This document shows, one piece after another, positions 18,942-30,423 of a stretch of DNA of 33,195 nt; the first letter of the stretch is position 1, and the number at the start of each line of letters is the position of its first letter. The DNA comes from an uncultured Pelagibacteraceae bacterium (GTDB lineage: Bacteria > Pseudomonadota > Alphaproteobacteria > Pelagibacterales > Pelagibacteraceae), in contig CABYOP010000009.1 of NCBI GenBank assembly GCA_902520645.1, forward strand, positions 1 through 33,195, given 5' to 3'. A program made the translations under genes and the position numbers. The notes beneath the pieces are model-generated. The model saw nothing but the letters and a program-made list of their open reading frames with translations. It searched no databases and was not told the origin of the DNA.

Positions 18942-19061
18942 ATGGAACTATTAATAATTTTTTTTGTGATTATATCCTTGGGTATTTATTTACTTAGACC
19001 TATTACTAAACAAGAGAAAGACAGCTTTGAAAATAAGACTAATTGGAGGGGTGGATTTTAA
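18942..19061 (+). CDS. 39-aa small membrane-anchored protein, hypothetical
   Basis: Not in the ORF track: MELLIIFFVIISLGIYLLRPITKQEKDSFENKTNWRGGF*; one TM segment and a charged tail; 16 nt after the lon stop. Confidence 0.4.
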   Translation: MELLIIFFVIISLGIYLLRPITKQEKDSFENKTNWRGGF

Positions 19062-19094
19062 TATTTTCCACTATTTTATACTAATTAATAGATC

Positions 19095-19122
19095 TTGACG
19101 TTATTGATCTAAAAGATATAAA
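19095..19122 (+). promoter_or_regulatory. Candidate sigma70-type promoter for tRNA-Val/tRNA-Asp
   Basis: TTGACG (19095-19100), 16-bp spacer, TATAAA (19117-19122), 20 nt upstream of tRNA-Val. Confidence 0.6.
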
Positions 19123-19142
19123 TCACGTTACTTTTTGGTTAT

Positions 19143-19218
19143 GGGCGGTTAGCTCAGTTGGTAGAGCATCTCGTTTACACCGAGGGGGTCATAGGTTCGA
19201 GTCCTATACTGCCCACCA
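19143..19218 (+). tRNA. tRNA-Val (anticodon TAC), CCA encoded
   Basis: Acceptor GGGCGGT/ACTGCCC, D-arm AGCTCAGTTGGTAGAGC, anticodon loop TTTACAC, T-arm AGGTTCGAGTCCT, 3' ACCA. Confidence 0.95.
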
Positions 19219-19230
19219 AGAATCAAAAGT

Positions 19231-19307
19231 GGGGGTGTAGCTCAGTTGGTTAGAGCGATCGCCTGTCACGCGATAGGTCGAGGGTTCGAGTCCCTTCACT
19301 CCCGCCA
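19231..19307 (+). tRNA. tRNA-Asp (anticodon GTC), CCA encoded
   Basis: Acceptor GGGGGTG/CACTCCC, anticodon stem ATCGC-CTGTCAC-GCGAT, T-arm GGGTTCGAGTCCC, 3' GCCA. Confidence 0.95.
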
Positions 19308-19465
19308 CTTTTTTTTCAAAATTTTAATTAATTACCTAATGCATTGATATTATTACCTTTTTCAGCTTACCTTATATAAGTCATTGAAATTGTTAATTTT
19401 TTTTTTCAGGAAAATGTGACGTATGAGCGCTTCAAGAACAAAAAAAAAGTGCTATATAGACTTCA

Positions 19466-19834
19466 ATGTTATCTGATTTTTTACAAAACTACTTACCTAT
19501 AATAATTTTTTTGGTTCTAGCATTAGGACTAAGTTGTGCTTTTGTGGTAATTAATTTTATTCTTTCACCCAAAAGACCTGATCCTGAAAAGCTTTCTGCA
19601 TATGAATGTGGATTTGAACCATTTGAAGATTCAAGGATGGAGTTTGATGTAAGATTTTATTTAGTAGCAATATTATTTATTATTTTTGATTTAGAAATTG
19701 CTTTCCTTTTTCCATGGGCAATTTCTCTTGGAAATATTGGTTTATTAGGTTTTTCATCAATGATGATTTTTCTCTTTATACTTACAATTGGTTTTATTTA
19801 TGAGTGGAAAAAAGGCGCTTTAGACTGGGAATAA
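19466..19834 (+). CDS. nuoA: NADH-quinone oxidoreductase subunit A
   Basis: [44 protein letters not shown]. Confidence 0.96.
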   Translation: MLSDFLQNYLPIIIFLVLALGLSCAFVVINFILSPKRPDPEKLSAYECGFEPFEDSRMEFDVRFYLVAILFIIFDLEIAFLFPWAISLGNIGLLGFSSMMIFLFILTIGFIYEWKKGALDWE

Positions 19835-19846
19835 AATTTAATTACA

Positions 19847-20362
19847 ATGCAAAACAAAATAGATCAGGTTCCTGAAGAATTTAAACAACTTGCAGACGAC
19901 TTTAGCAAGAATGGATTTATTACAACTTCACTAGACAATTTAATAAATTGGTCAAGAGCAGGATCGCTTCATTGGATGACATTTGGGCTAGCCTGTTGTG
20001 CTGTTGAAATGATGCAAACATCTATGCCAAGATATGATCTTGAAAGATTTGGTGCTGCACCAAGAGCATCCCCAAGACAATCAGATGTAATGATTGTAGC
20101 AGGCACTTTGACTAATAAAATGGCACCTGCTTTAAGAAAAGTTTACGATCAAATGCCAGAACCAAGATACGTTATTTCCATGGGAAGTTGTGCAAATGGC
20201 GGTGGATATTATCATTATTCATATTCTGTAGTGAGAGGTTGCGATAGAATAGTTCCAGTTGACGTTTATGTACCTGGATGTCCTCCATCAGCAGAGGCAT
20301 TGCTTTATGGAATATTACAACTTCAAAAAAAAATTAGAAACAAGGGTTCTATAACGAGATAG
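19847..20362 (+). CDS. nuoB: NADH-quinone oxidoreductase subunit B
   Basis: [80 protein letters not shown]. Confidence 0.98.
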   Translation: MQNKIDQVPEEFKQLADDFSKNGFITTSLDNLINWSRAGSLHWMTFGLACCAVEMMQTSMPRYDLERFGAAPRASPRQSDVMIVAGTLTNKMAPALRKVYDQMPEPRYVISMGSCANGGGYYHYSYSVVRGCDRIVPVDVYVPGCPPSAEALLYGILQLQKKIRNKGSITR

Positions 20363-20364
20363 TT

Positions 20365-20970
20365 ATGAATAATTTAATTGATCTAGAAAAAAAAATTAAC
20401 TCGGAATTAACAACTAAAATTAATAGAACTGAGATTAAACATAATCAGATTTATCTTGAAACAGACAAAGACGATCTTATTGATGTAGTTTTGTTTTTAA
20501 AAACAAACAATGATACTAAATTCAGACAACTTATTGATATTACAGTTGTTGATTATCCAGAAAATAATCAAAGATTTGAAGTAGTATATTTATTTTTAAG
20601 CCATGAATTTAATCAAAGATTAATTTTAAAATATACAATTGCAGAAAATGAAATCATACCATCCATAACTAGTATTTTTCCAGGAGCTAACTGGATGGAA
20701 AGAGAAGTATTTGATATGTACGGTGTTTCTTTTAAAGATCATCCAGATCTAAGAAGAATACTAACAGATTATGGCTTTGAAGGACACCCACTTAGAAAAG
20801 ATTTTCCTTTAACAGGACATACAGAGGTTAGATACAGTGAAGATCAAAAAAAAGTAGTAAGCGAGCCAGTCAAACTTGAACAAAACTACAGAAACTTCGA
20901 TTACGAAAGCCCATGGGAAGGCACCAAATATATTAAAGAAGAATTAGATAATAATGACAAAAAAAATTAA
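20365..20970 (+). CDS. nuoC: NADH-quinone oxidoreductase subunit C
   Basis: [47 protein letters not shown]. Confidence 0.96.
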   Translation: MNNLIDLEKKINSELTTKINRTEIKHNQIYLETDKDDLIDVVLFLKTNNDTKFRQLIDITVVDYPENNQRFEVVYLFLSHEFNQRLILKYTIAENEIIPSITSIFPGANWMEREVFDMYGVSFKDHPDLRRILTDYGFEGHPLRKDFPLTGHTEVRYSEDQKKVVSEPVKLEQNYRNFDYESPWEGTKYIKEELDNNDKKN

Positions 20971-22129
20971 AAACCTTAATTTAAACTTCGGTCCTCAACA
21001 CCCAGCTGCTCATGGTGTGTTAAGATTAATTTTAGAATTAGATGGTGAAGTAGTTGAGAAAGCTGATCCTCATATTGGATTATTACACAGAGGCACAGAA
21101 AAACTAATTGAAAACAAAACTTATATGCAAGCAGTTCCTTACTTTGATCGTCTAGATTATGTTGCTCCAATGAACCAAGAACATGCCTTTGCTTTAGCAA
21201 CCGAAAAAATATTAGAAATAGACGTTCCAATTAGAGCCCAATACATAAGAGTTATATTTTGTGAAATAGGAAGAATTTTAAGTCATATATTAAATGTCAC
21301 TACGCAAGCTATGGATGTTGGTGCTCTGACTCCTACTTTGTGGGGATTTGAGGAAAGAGAAAAGCTAATGGGTTTTTATGAAAGAGTTTCTGGTTCACGA
21401 CTTCATGCAAATTATTTTAGAGCAGGTGGAGTTCATCAAGATTTACCCCAAGGCTTGGAAGAAGATATAGCTGAATTTTGTGAAACATTTCCAAAAATAA
21501 TTAATGATTTAGAAAGTTTATTAACAGAAAATAGAATTTTTAAACAACGAAATGTAGATATAGGAGTTGTTACCAAACAAGATGCTTTAGATTATTCTTT
21601 TTCAGGCGTGATGATTAGAGGATCAGGCGTTCCATGGGATTTAAGAAAATCTCAACCTTATGATTGTTATAAACAATTAGATTTTAAAATTCCAGTTGGG
21701 AAAAATGGAGATTGCTATGACAGGTACTTATGCAGAATAGAAGAAATGAAAGAAAGTGTATCTATTATTAAACAGTGTCTTTCTAAAATGGAAAAAGGTC
21801 CAATAAAATCTTTAGATGGCAAGATAAGCCCACCTTCAAAAAAAGAGATTAAACAATCAATGGAAGCACTTATTCATCATTTTAAACTTTTTACTGAGGG
21901 TTATAGAGTTCCTAAAGATGAAATCTATACAGCAGTCGAAGCTCCCAAAGGTGAATTTGGTGTTTATTTGATTTCAGATGGATCAAATAAACCATACAAA
22001 TGTAAAATTAGAGCTCCTGGATTTTCACATCTACAATCAATGGACTATTTGATTAAAGGACATATGCTAGCTGATGTACCAGCAGTATTAGGGTCGCTGG
22101 ATATAGTTTTCGGAGAGGTAGATAGATGA
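20954..22129 (+). CDS. nuoD: NADH-quinone oxidoreductase subunit D
   Basis: [34 protein letters not shown], terminal [12 protein letters not shown]. Confidence 0.97.
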   Translation: MTKKIKNLNLNFGPQHPAAHGVLRLILELDGEVVEKADPHIGLLHRGTEKLIENKTYMQAVPYFDRLDYVAPMNQEHAFALATEKILEIDVPIRAQYIRVIFCEIGRILSHILNVTTQAMDVGALTPTLWGFEEREKLMGFYERVSGSRLHANYFRAGGVHQDLPQGLEEDIAEFCETFPKIINDLESLLTENRIFKQRNVDIGVVTKQDALDYSFSGVMIRGSGVPWDLRKSQPYDCYKQLDFKIPVGKNGDCYDRYLCRIEEMKESVSIIKQCLSKMEKGPIKSLDGKISPPSKKEIKQSMEALIHHFKLFTEGYRVPKDEIYTAVEAPKGEFGVYLISDGSNKPYKCKIRAPGFSHLQSMDYLIKGHMLADVPAVLGSLDIVFGEVDR

Positions 22130-22734
22130 GTTTAAGAAGACCAGCAAAAAATCAGCCAGAAATTTTTGAGTTCAGCTCTTCCTCAATGGAAGAAGCAAAC
22201 AAAATAGTTTCAAAATATCCTAAGGGGAAACAGCAAAGTGCTGTGATGGCTTTATTATATATTGCTCAAAAACAGAATGATAACTGGATCCCATTAGTAG
22301 CAATGAAATGTATCGCAAAGTTTTTAGATATGCCTTACATAAAAGTTTACGAGGTAGCAACTTTTTACACTATGTACAACTTATCACCAGTAGGAAAATA
22401 TTTTGTTCAGGTTTGCACTACTACTCCTTGCATGATCAGAGGAGCAAATAAATTAGTTGAAGCTTGTAAGGAAAAAATTTCAGATAAAGAAAATGAATTA
22501 TCAAATGATAAAAGTTGTTCTTGGATGGAAGTAGAATGTTTAGGAGCATGTGTCAATGCTCCTATGATGCAAATTAATGATGATTATTATGAAGATTTAG
22601 ATAAAGAAAAAACAGTAGAAATATTTGATAAAATTTTAAAGGGTGAAGACCCAAAACCAGGATCTTATCGAGGACGATTAAATACAGAGCCTGAAAATAA
22701 TAGAAAAACACTTATGGATGAAAAAAATGCTTAA
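22126..22734 (+). CDS. nuoE: NADH-quinone oxidoreductase subunit E (2Fe-2S)
   Basis: [12 protein letters not shown] and [14 protein letters not shown] cysteine motifs. Confidence 0.95.
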   Translation: MSLRRPAKNQPEIFEFSSSSMEEANKIVSKYPKGKQQSAVMALLYIAQKQNDNWIPLVAMKCIAKFLDMPYIKVYEVATFYTMYNLSPVGKYFVQVCTTTPCMIRGANKLVEACKEKISDKENELSNDKSCSWMEVECLGACVNAPMMQINDDYYEDLDKEKTVEIFDKILKGEDPKPGSYRGRLNTEPENNRKTLMDEKNA

Positions 22735-24058
22735 AGATCAAGATAGAATTTTTAAAAATTTGTATAATGATATGGGTGCGGATGTTAAATCTGCTCAGAC
22801 AAGAGGCGATTGGGTAAATACCTCAGAATTAATAGCAAAAGGAAGAGATTGGATTATTAATGAGGTAAAAGACTCACAACTCAGAGGAAGAGGTGGTGCA
22901 GGATTTCCTACAGGTTTAAAATGGTCTTTTGCTCCTAAAGAAGTCGGATCTAGACCTCATTATTTAGTTATTAATGCAGACGAGTCGGAACCAGGTACCT
23001 GTAAAGATAGGGATATTCTAAGATTTGAGCCTCACAAATTAATCGAAGGATGTCTAATAGCATCTTATGCAGTTCAAGCTCATGTTTGTTACATTTATAT
23101 TAGAGGTGAATATTTTATAGAGGGTCAAAAATTACAATCAGCTATTGATGAAGCTTATGAAAAAAATTTAATTGGTAAAAATGCTGCTGGATCTGGATGG
23201 GATTTGGATATCTACATTCACTATGGAGCAGGTGCCTATATTTGTGGAGAAGAAACAGCTTTACTTGAAAGTATAGAAGGTAAAAAAGGTCAACCAAGAT
23301 TAAAACCTCCTTTTCCAGCGTTGATTGGACTTTATGGATGCCCAACGATTATTAATAATGTTGAAACGATAGCTGTTGTTCCAACAATTCTTAGAAGAGG
23401 TGGAAAATGGTTTTCCTCGCTAGGTAGAGAAAAAAATACAGGTACAAAAATTTTTTGTATTTCAGGCAATGTGAATAATCCATGTAATGTTGAGGAAGAA
23501 ATGAATATTTCTTTAAAAGAATTAATTGAGGTACATGCAGGAGGAGTTGTAGGTGGATGGGAAAATTTACAAGCTGTAATTCCAGGTGGTTCATCAATGC
23601 CACTAATACCAAAAGAAAAATGTGAGACATTAACCATGGACTTTGATTCACTAATGGCTGAAAAGAGTGGATTAGGAACTGCCGGAGTTGTAGTTATTAA
23701 CAAGGACCAGGACATTATTAAATGTATGGCAAGGATAGCTAGATTTTACAAACACGAAAGTTGTGGCCAATGCACACCATGTAGAGAGGGCTCAGGATGG
23801 ATGTGGAGAATGCTAGAGCGAATGGCAAAAGGGGAGGCTACTAAAGATGAAGTGGATATGCTTGGTGATGTAACAAACCAAATTGCTGGTCATACTATTT
23901 GTGCATTTGGTGAAGGATCATCATGGCCAGTACAAGGATTGTTAAGACATTTTAAAAAAGAAATTGAGGAAAGAAATAATTTAGACCCTATTGTTCAGAA
24001 AAAAAATAATATTCCTTATTTGGTTGACCAACATTTATTAGATAAAAAAAATGCCTAA
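22727..24058 (+). CDS. nuoF: NADH-quinone oxidoreductase subunit F
   Basis: [53 protein letters not shown]. Start 22727 or 22718; 22727 gives the same 8-nt overlap as nuoF/nuoG. Confidence 0.95.
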   Translation: MLKDQDRIFKNLYNDMGADVKSAQTRGDWVNTSELIAKGRDWIINEVKDSQLRGRGGAGFPTGLKWSFAPKEVGSRPHYLVINADESEPGTCKDRDILRFEPHKLIEGCLIASYAVQAHVCYIYIRGEYFIEGQKLQSAIDEAYEKNLIGKNAAGSGWDLDIYIHYGAGAYICGEETALLESIEGKKGQPRLKPPFPALIGLYGCPTIINNVETIAVVPTILRRGGKWFSSLGREKNTGTKIFCISGNVNNPCNVEEEMNISLKELIEVHAGGVVGGWENLQAVIPGGSSMPLIPKEKCETLTMDFDSLMAEKSGLGTAGVVVINKDQDIIKCMARIARFYKHESCGQCTPCREGSGWMWRMLERMAKGEATKDEVDMLGDVTNQIAGHTICAFGEGSSWPVQGLLRHFKKEIEERNNLDPIVQKKNNIPYLVDQHLLDKKNA

Positions 24059-26081
24059 ATTAAAAGTAAATGACATTGAAGTTGAGGTAGAAGACGGTTT
24101 AACAGTTCTACAGGCGTGTGAAAAAGCTGGAGCAGAAATTCCTAGATTTTGTTATCACGAAAAATTATCAATAGCAGGTAACTGTCGAATGTGTTTAGTT
24201 GAAATGGAAAAATCTCCTAAACCAATTGCGTCTTGTGCAATGCCAGCTGCAGAGGGAATGAATATTAAAACCAACACTCCTTTTGTAGAAAAGGCTAGAA
24301 AAGGAGTTATGGAATTTTTATTAGCTAACCATCCTTTAGACTGCCCAGTGTGTGACCAAGGTGGTGAGTGTGACCTTCAAGACCAGTCTATGTTTTATGG
24401 AGTAGATAAATCAAGATTTAAAGAGAACAAAAGAGCTGTACCAGAAAAACATATGGGACCATTAATTAAGACACAAATGACAAGATGTATACATTGTACG
24501 CGATGTGTAAGATTTGCGACTGAAGTTGCTGGAGTGTCTGAGTTAGGTGCAATTGGTAGAGGAGAGGATATGCAAATTACAACTTATTTGGAGCAGTCAA
24601 TGCAATCAGAGTTGTCAGCAAATGTAATAGATCTTTGTCCAGTTGGTGCTTTAACTTCAAAACCTTATGTTTTTGAGGCGAGACCATGGGAACTTAAAAA
24701 AACTGAGACTGTTGATGTGATGGACGCTGTTGGATCAAATGTAAGAGTAGATACGTATGATTGGGAGGTTAAAAGAGTTTTACCACTAATTAATGAGGAT
24801 ATAAATGAAGAGTGGATTTCAGATAAAACAAGATACGCATGTGATGGATTATCAAATCAAAGACTAGATACACCTTTTATTAAATATAATGGTAAATTTG
24901 AAAAAGCATCTTGGAGTGAAGTATTTAAGATTATCAAATCAAAATTTGAAAATTCATCTAAAGATAAAGTTTGTGGTTTTGTTGGAGATTTAACTAATAT
25001 GGAGACAGGTTATATTTTTAAGGAGTTTTTTGATAGAACTTTAAACAATAATAACTATGACTCAAGATCAGATAACAGATTTCTAGATAACTCTGAAAGA
25101 GAGAATTATATATTTAATTCCTCTATAAATGGAATTGAAGATGCTGACTTAATATTTTTGATCGGAGCAAATCCTAGATATGAGGCTACAATCTTAAATG
25201 CTAGAATTAGAAAAGCCTTTGTAAATAATAATACAAAAGTAATCTCATTAAATGATTCAGGTGATCTAACTTATCCTTATAAGAATTTAGATGGTCAAAC
25301 CCAAACTATAAAAACTATTTTTGAAGGGTCTGAAGAAATATCTAAAGAAATTATTAGCGCAATTAAGCCAATGATTATAATTGGTGAGTCTTTACTAAAG
25401 TTAAATTCTGCAGAACACTTATTTAATTTAATTAAAAATTTTTTGAAGAAAAATAATAAATTCACAGAGGATTGGAACCCACTAAATATTTTATCCTGCG
25501 ATGCTGCAACAGTAGGTAATTTTGATCTAGGAATATTAAATAGTGAAAAAAATTTATTAGAAGAATTAAAATCTAATAAATTTGAAATTGTTTATTTAGT
25601 TGGACAAGATAATTTAGAGTTTAATAAAAAAGATGAATTTGTAATTTATCAAGGGAGTCATGGGGATAAGGGTGCAGAAATTGCAGATATAATTTTACCA
25701 GGATCAGCTTATACTGAACAAGATGGTTATTTTACAAACCTAGAAGGAAAAATACAAAAAGCATATAAAGCATCTTACCCCCCCGGAGAAGCCAAAGAAG
25801 ATTGGCAAATTATAAATGAATTAGCAGAAGTCATGAATAATCGTAAATTATTTAATGATAAAGAGGAATTAGAAAGTAGCATGTTTAATTACATCAAACT
25901 TCAACAAGAAAAACAAACTACTGAAAATAAAGTACAAAGTATTTCAGATTTTATGAATGAAAAATTAAATATTCAAATAAAGGATTATTATTTCTCTAAT
26001 GTTATCGCTAGATCCTCAAAAACTATGATTGAATGTAACAACTCTAAATTAAATATCAAATCAACAGGAACTGAGGGATAG
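24051..26081 (+). CDS. nuoG: NADH-quinone oxidoreductase subunit G
   Basis: [12 protein letters not shown]-like 2Fe-2S motif ([10 protein letters not shown]), [26 protein letters not shown], molybdopterin-oxidoreductase-like C-terminal region. Confidence 0.95.
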   Translation: MPKLKVNDIEVEVEDGLTVLQACEKAGAEIPRFCYHEKLSIAGNCRMCLVEMEKSPKPIASCAMPAAEGMNIKTNTPFVEKARKGVMEFLLANHPLDCPVCDQGGECDLQDQSMFYGVDKSRFKENKRAVPEKHMGPLIKTQMTRCIHCTRCVRFATEVAGVSELGAIGRGEDMQITTYLEQSMQSELSANVIDLCPVGALTSKPYVFEARPWELKKTETVDVMDAVGSNVRVDTYDWEVKRVLPLINEDINEEWISDKTRYACDGLSNQRLDTPFIKYNGKFEKASWSEVFKIIKSKFENSSKDKVCGFVGDLTNMETGYIFKEFFDRTLNNNNYDSRSDNRFLDNSERENYIFNSSINGIEDADLIFLIGANPRYEATILNARIRKAFVNNNTKVISLNDSGDLTYPYKNLDGQTQTIKTIFEGSEEISKEIISAIKPMIIIGESLLKLNSAEHLFNLIKNFLKKNNKFTEDWNPLNILSCDAATVGNFDLGILNSEKNLLEELKSNKFEIVYLVGQDNLEFNKKDEFVIYQGSHGDKGAEIADIILPGSAYTEQDGYFTNLEGKIQKAYKASYPPGEAKEDWQIINELAEVMNNRKLFNDKEELESSMFNYIKLQQEKQTTENKVQSISDFMNEKLNIQIKDYYFSNVIARSSKTMIECNNSKLNIKSTGTEG

Positions 26082-27080
26082 ATGGAATATTTAGGTATAT
26101 TGTTCGATCAAGTTTATAAAATTCTTTTTTTATTAGTTCCAGTTTTAGTATCTGTTGCAATGGTAGTTTGGCTTGATAGGAGAGTTTGGGCTTTTGTTCA
26201 AAAAAGACAAGGACCAAATGTGGTCGGACCATTCGGTCTTTTACAAACTATTGCTGACGCATTAAAGTATATTTTTAAAGAAATTATAATCCCATCAAGC
26301 TCAAATAAAGTAATTTTTATTCTTGCACCAATTGTAACAATGACGCTAGCTTTAATTGCTTGGGCAGTAATTCCATTTAGTGCAACGCAAGTGTTAGCTG
26401 ATATAAATGTTGGTATTCTTTATTTATTTGCTGTTTCATCTTTAGGTGTTTATGGAATTATAATGGGTGGATGGGCTTCAAATTCTAAATATCCTTTCTT
26501 AGGAGCAATTAGATCTGCAGCTCAAATGGTATCCTATGAAGTATCTATTGGAGTGATAATTATTAATGTTCTTCTGTGTGTAGGATCACTTAATTTAAAA
26601 GATATTGTTTTAGCTCAACAAAACTTATGGTTTGTTATTCCCTTATTCCCAATGTTTGTTATTTTTTTTATTTCTGCATTAGCTGAAACGAATAGACCAC
26701 CATTTGATCTTCCAGAAGCAGAAGCAGAATTGGTTGCTGGTTATCAAACAGAATATTCTGGAATGATGTATGCAATGTTCTGGCTTGGTGAATATGCAAA
26801 TATTCTTTTAATGTGTGCAATGGGTGCGATTTTATTTTTAGGTGGATGGCTATCTCCACTTGAAATATATCCTTTTACATTGGTGCCTGGCCCTTTGTGG
26901 TTAGTATTAAAAATATTACTATTATTTTTGTTGTTTGCTTTAGTTAAAGCAATTGTTCCAAGATATAGATATGACCAACTAATGAAATTAGGCTGGAAAG
27001 TATTCTTACCTTTATCATTAATATGGGTAGTATTAACAGCTAGTTATCTATTTTATTTTAATCTTCTACCGGTAAATTAA
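26082..27080 (+). CDS. nuoH: NADH-quinone oxidoreductase subunit H
   Basis: [49 protein letters not shown]. Confidence 0.97.
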   Translation: MEYLGILFDQVYKILFLLVPVLVSVAMVVWLDRRVWAFVQKRQGPNVVGPFGLLQTIADALKYIFKEIIIPSSSNKVIFILAPIVTMTLALIAWAVIPFSATQVLADINVGILYLFAVSSLGVYGIIMGGWASNSKYPFLGAIRSAAQMVSYEVSIGVIIINVLLCVGSLNLKDIVLAQQNLWFVIPLFPMFVIFFISALAETNRPPFDLPEAEAELVAGYQTEYSGMMYAMFWLGEYANILLMCAMGAILFLGGWLSPLEIYPFTLVPGPLWLVLKILLLFLLFALVKAIVPRYRYDQLMKLGWKVFLPLSLIWVVLTASYLFYFNLLPVN

Positions 27081-27082
27081 TT

Positions 27083-27568
27083 ATGAAAATATCAAGATTT
27101 TTTAAAACCATATTTATGGCAGACTTTGCAAACGGCTTGTACATGGCTATTAAAGAAATATTTAAATCAAAAAAAACAATAAATTATCCATTTGAAAAAG
27201 GTAAGATAAGTCCTCGTTTTAGAGGAGAGCATGCATTAAGAAGATATCCAAATGGTGAAGAAAGATGTATTGCATGTAAATTATGTGAAGCTGTATGTCC
27301 AGCTCAGGCAATAACGATTGAATCAACTCAAAGAGAAGATGGAAGTAGAAAAACAACCCGTTATGACATTGATATGATGAAATGTATTTATTGCGGATTA
27401 TGCGAAGAGTCTTGCCCTGTAGATGCTATAGTTCAAGGTCCAAACTTTGAATTTTCCACTGAAACAAGAGAAGAACTTTATTACACAAAGGCAAAACTGT
27501 TAGATAACGGTGATAGATGGGAAAATATTTTAGAGGCCAATATTAAAGCCGACAGTTCTCATAGATAA
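27083..27568 (+). CDS. nuoI: NADH-quinone oxidoreductase subunit I (two 4Fe-4S)
   Basis: [16 protein letters not shown] and [33 protein letters not shown]. Confidence 0.97.
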   Translation: MKISRFFKTIFMADFANGLYMAIKEIFKSKKTINYPFEKGKISPRFRGEHALRRYPNGEERCIACKLCEAVCPAQAITIESTQREDGSRKTTRYDIDMMKCIYCGLCEESCPVDAIVQGPNFEFSTETREELYYTKAKLLDNGDRWENILEANIKADSSHR

Positions 27569-27570
27569 AA

Positions 27571-28203
27571 ATGATCGCACACTCCATTTTCTTTTATACA
27601 TTTTCAATCATAGCTATTGTCTCTGCAATAATGGTTACTGCTTCCAAAAATACAGTTCACTCTGTTTTTTTTTTAATCCTAGATTTCATAAGTATTTCAT
27701 GTCTTTTTATTATGATTGGGGCAGAGTTTTTAGGGATGATTATGCTAATTGTTTATGTAGGAGCTGTAGCGGTTTTATTTTTGTTTGTTGTAATGATGTT
27801 AAATGTTGCTCAACAAAAAAATCAGTGGTTTTCATCGGAAGAAAGTTCAAAACATATTCCTGTAGGTCTAATAATAAGTACTCTTATATTTGTTGAGTTA
27901 ATAATCGTTGTTGGTGGTTGGAAATATAAACCGGATTTGTTTGACATAAATAATTCAATTGAAATTAATAACGTCAGTAACACCCATTCTTTAGGACAAG
28001 TGTTATATACTGACTATATCCATATCTTTCAAATAAGTGGCATGATTTTATTAGTTGCTATGATTGGAGCAATTGTTCTGACTTTTAGAAAAAGAGTGGG
28101 TGTAAAAACACAAAGCTATATAAAGCAAATTTCAAGAGAGAGATCTGATGGTGTAAGCGTTGTTAAAGTTGAATCTAACAAGGGAGTTAAGATTGATGAC
28201 TGA
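27571..28203 (+). CDS. nuoJ: NADH-quinone oxidoreductase subunit J
   Basis: [26 protein letters not shown]; position between nuoI and nuoK. Confidence 0.94.
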   Translation: MIAHSIFFYTFSIIAIVSAIMVTASKNTVHSVFFLILDFISISCLFIMIGAEFLGMIMLIVYVGAVAVLFLFVVMMLNVAQQKNQWFSSEESSKHIPVGLIISTLIFVELIIVVGGWKYKPDLFDINNSIEINNVSNTHSLGQVLYTDYIHIFQISGMILLVAMIGAIVLTFRKRVGVKTQSYIKQISRERSDGVSVVKVESNKGVKIDD

Positions 28204-28507
28204 AATAGGCTTGGGGCATTACTTAACATTAGGAGCAATTATATTTTCTATTGGAATTATTGGTATATTTTTAAATAGAAAAAATATTATCGTTATATTG
28301 ATGAGCATAGAATTAATATTATTAGCTGTTAATATTAATTTAGTCTCTTTTTCAATTTTTCTAGGAGATTTAACCGGTCAGGTATTTACATTATTTATTT
28401 TAACAGTAGCTGCAGCAGAGGCAGCTATAGGACTTGCAATTATTGTAGTTTATTATCGAAATTCAGGAACTATTAGAGTTGAGCATATAGATGAGTTGAA
28501 AGGATAA
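28196..28507 (+). CDS. nuoK: NADH-quinone oxidoreductase subunit K
   Basis: [59 protein letters not shown] 28196 (overlapping the nuoJ stop) preferred over the track start at 28160. Confidence 0.95.
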   Translation: MTEIGLGHYLTLGAIIFSIGIIGIFLNRKNIIVILMSIELILLAVNINLVSFSIFLGDLTGQVFTLFILTVAAAEAAIGLAIIVVYYRNSGTIRVEHIDELKG

Positions 28508-28509
28508 GA

Positions 28510-30423
28510 ATGGAACTTTCAATCATATTCCTTCCATTAATTGCATCAATAATATCAGGATTCTTTGGTAAATTTATTGGTGATAGAAATTCTGAAATAG
28601 TCACAAGTGCTTTGGTTTCAATTTCTGCCTTGATATCAATTTTTGTTTTATACCAAGTAATTGTACATCAGTATGAAGAAAACATAGTAATCGCAACTTG
28701 GATCAATTCAGGTTCATTAGATGTAAACTGGTCAATGTTAATCGACCCATTGTCAGCTGTAATGTTGGTTGTGGTTACTTCTGTATCTTCTTTGGTTCAT
28801 ATTTATTCAATTGGATATATGTCCCACGATCCTCATAAACCAAGATTTATGGCGTATTTATCTCTGTTTACATTTGCAATGTTAATGCTTGTAACTTCAG
28901 ATAATTTTGTTCAATTATTTTTTGGTTGGGAGGGAGTAGGTTTATGTTCATATTTCTTAATAGGTTTTTGGTTTAAAAAAGAAAGTGCTAATGCTGCAGC
29001 GATAAAAGCATTTGTTGTAAACAGAGTTGGAGATTTTGGATTTGCTTTAGGAATATTTTTAATATTTTATTTGTTTGGTACAGTAAATTACTCTGAAGTT
29101 TTTCAACAAATACCAACAGTTGTTGATAAAAATTTATTGTTTTTAGGATTTGAAATTAAAGCAATAGATTTGATTTGCTTACTTTTATTTATTGGAGCAA
29201 TGGGTAAGTCAGCTCAAATTTTATTGCATACCTGGTTGCCAGATGCAATGGAAGGTCCAACTCCAGTTTCTGCATTAATACATGCAGCTACCATGGTCAC
29301 AGCAGGAGTTTTTTTGGTAGTAAGATGTTCTCCTATTTATGAATATTCACCCTTAATACTAAATTTAATAACTATTGTTGGAATGTCTACAGCTTTTTTT
29401 GCAGCAACAGTTGCTTTAGTACAAACTGATATAAAAAAAATTATTGCATATTCCACTTGTAGCCAATTAGGATACATGTTTTTTGCTGCCGGTGTTGGTG
29501 CTTATAATGTTGCGATGTTCCATTTGTTTACTCATGCTTTCTTTAAAGCATTATTATTCTTAGGTTCTGGCTCTGTGATTCATGCATTTAAAGATGAGCA
29601 AGATATTAATAAAATGGGAGGAGTTTGGAAAAAATTACCTTACACTTATACATTAATGATAATCGGAACACTTGCATTAACTGGTTTTCCTTTCTTATCA
29701 GGTTTTTACTCAAAAGATGCAATAATAGAATTTGCGTATCTTAGAGGTAATACCACAGGTTATTATGCAGCTGGTATAGGAATACTAACAGCACTTTTAA
29801 CGTCAATATATTCTTGGAGATTAATATTTAAGACTTTCCATGGAGAATATAACAACAAAGAAATAAAAATAGAGGAGACTCACGAGTCTCCAATGGTAAT
29901 GCTTATTCCTTTATTTATTCTTTCTATTGGGGCAATTTTTGCAGGCTTTTTATTTAAAGGGCTTTTTATTGGTAGTGGCGATGAAAATTATTTTTGGGCA
30001 GAGTCTATAAAATTTTTAGAACCCTTAAGCACTGATCATCCACCGACATGGTTTTTACTTTTAACACCTTGTCTAGTAACAATATCAATTCCTATTGCCT
30101 ATTATCTATTTGTTAAAAATAAAGAAATTCCAAATGGAATAGTATCGATGAATAAACCTTTATATAATTTTTTAGTTAACAAATGGTACTTCGATGAATT
30201 GTATGAAGTTTTGTTCATTAAATCTTCAAAGCGTTTAGGTTTATTTTTGTGGAAATTTTTTGATGGCACAATAATTGATGGATTTGGCCCAGATGGAATT
30301 TCATCTTTTATAAAAAAATGCTCGATTAAAGCAAATAAATTTCAAAGTGGATTTATTTATCAGTATGCATTTGTAATGCTTGTGGGTTTTTCTGCTTTTT
30401 TAACTTTTTTAATTGTAAGATAA
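28510..30423 (+). CDS. nuoL: NADH-quinone oxidoreductase subunit L
   Basis: FFGWEGVGLCSYFLIGFWF, TWLPDAMEGPTPVSALIHAATMVTAGVFLV. Confidence 0.97.
   Translation: MELSIIFLPLIASIISGFFGKFIGDRNSEIVTSALVSISALISIFVLYQVIVHQYEENIVIATWINSGSLDVNWSMLIDPLSAVMLVVVTSVSSLVHIYSIGYMSHDPHKPRFMAYLSLFTFAMLMLVTSDNFVQLFFGWEGVGLCSYFLIGFWFKKESANAAAIKAFVVNRVGDFGFALGIFLIFYLFGTVNYSEVFQQIPTVVDKNLLFLGFEIKAIDLICLLLFIGAMGKSAQILLHTWLPDAMEGPTPVSALIHAATMVTAGVFLVVRCSPIYEYSPLILNLITIVGMSTAFFAATVALVQTDIKKIIAYSTCSQLGYMFFAAGVGAYNVAMFHLFTHAFFKALLFLGSGSVIHAFKDEQDINKMGGVWKKLPYTYTLMIIGTLALTGFPFLSGFYSKDAIIEFAYLRGNTTGYYAAGIGILTALLTSIYSWRLIFKTFHGEYNNKEIKIEETHESPMVMLIPLFILSIGAIFAGFLFKGLFIGSGDENYFWAESIKFLEPLSTDHPPTWFLLLTPCLVTISIPIAYYLFVKNKEIPNGIVSMNKPLYNFLVNKWYFDELYEVLFIKSSKRLGLFLWKFFDGTIIDGFGPDGISSFIKKCSIKANKFQSGFIYQYAFVMLVGFSAFLTFLIVR

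Noticed and set aside
19143-19465. tRNA-Val/tRNA-Asp as an integration site for a mobile element
   Set aside because: No integrase, direct repeat of a tRNA 3' end or foreign-looking gene nearby; nuo operon follows directly
19424-19477. Short [20 protein letters not shown] upstream of and overlapping nuoA
   Set aside because: Only 17 codons, overlaps the nuoA start, no evidence of function
20976-21230. Minus-strand ORF inside nuoD
   Set aside because: Antisense shadow of conserved nuoD
23142-23715. Minus-strand ORFs inside nuoF (23142-23345, 23332-23715, 23391-23651)
   Set aside because: Overlapping antisense ORFs opposite a conserved gene, a product of base composition
26668-26859. Minus-strand ORF inside nuoH
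   Set aside because: Antisense shadow of the most conserved part of NuoH
27699-27896. Plus-strand alternative-frame ORF inside nuoJ
   Set aside because: Alternative frame within a conserved gene with no support
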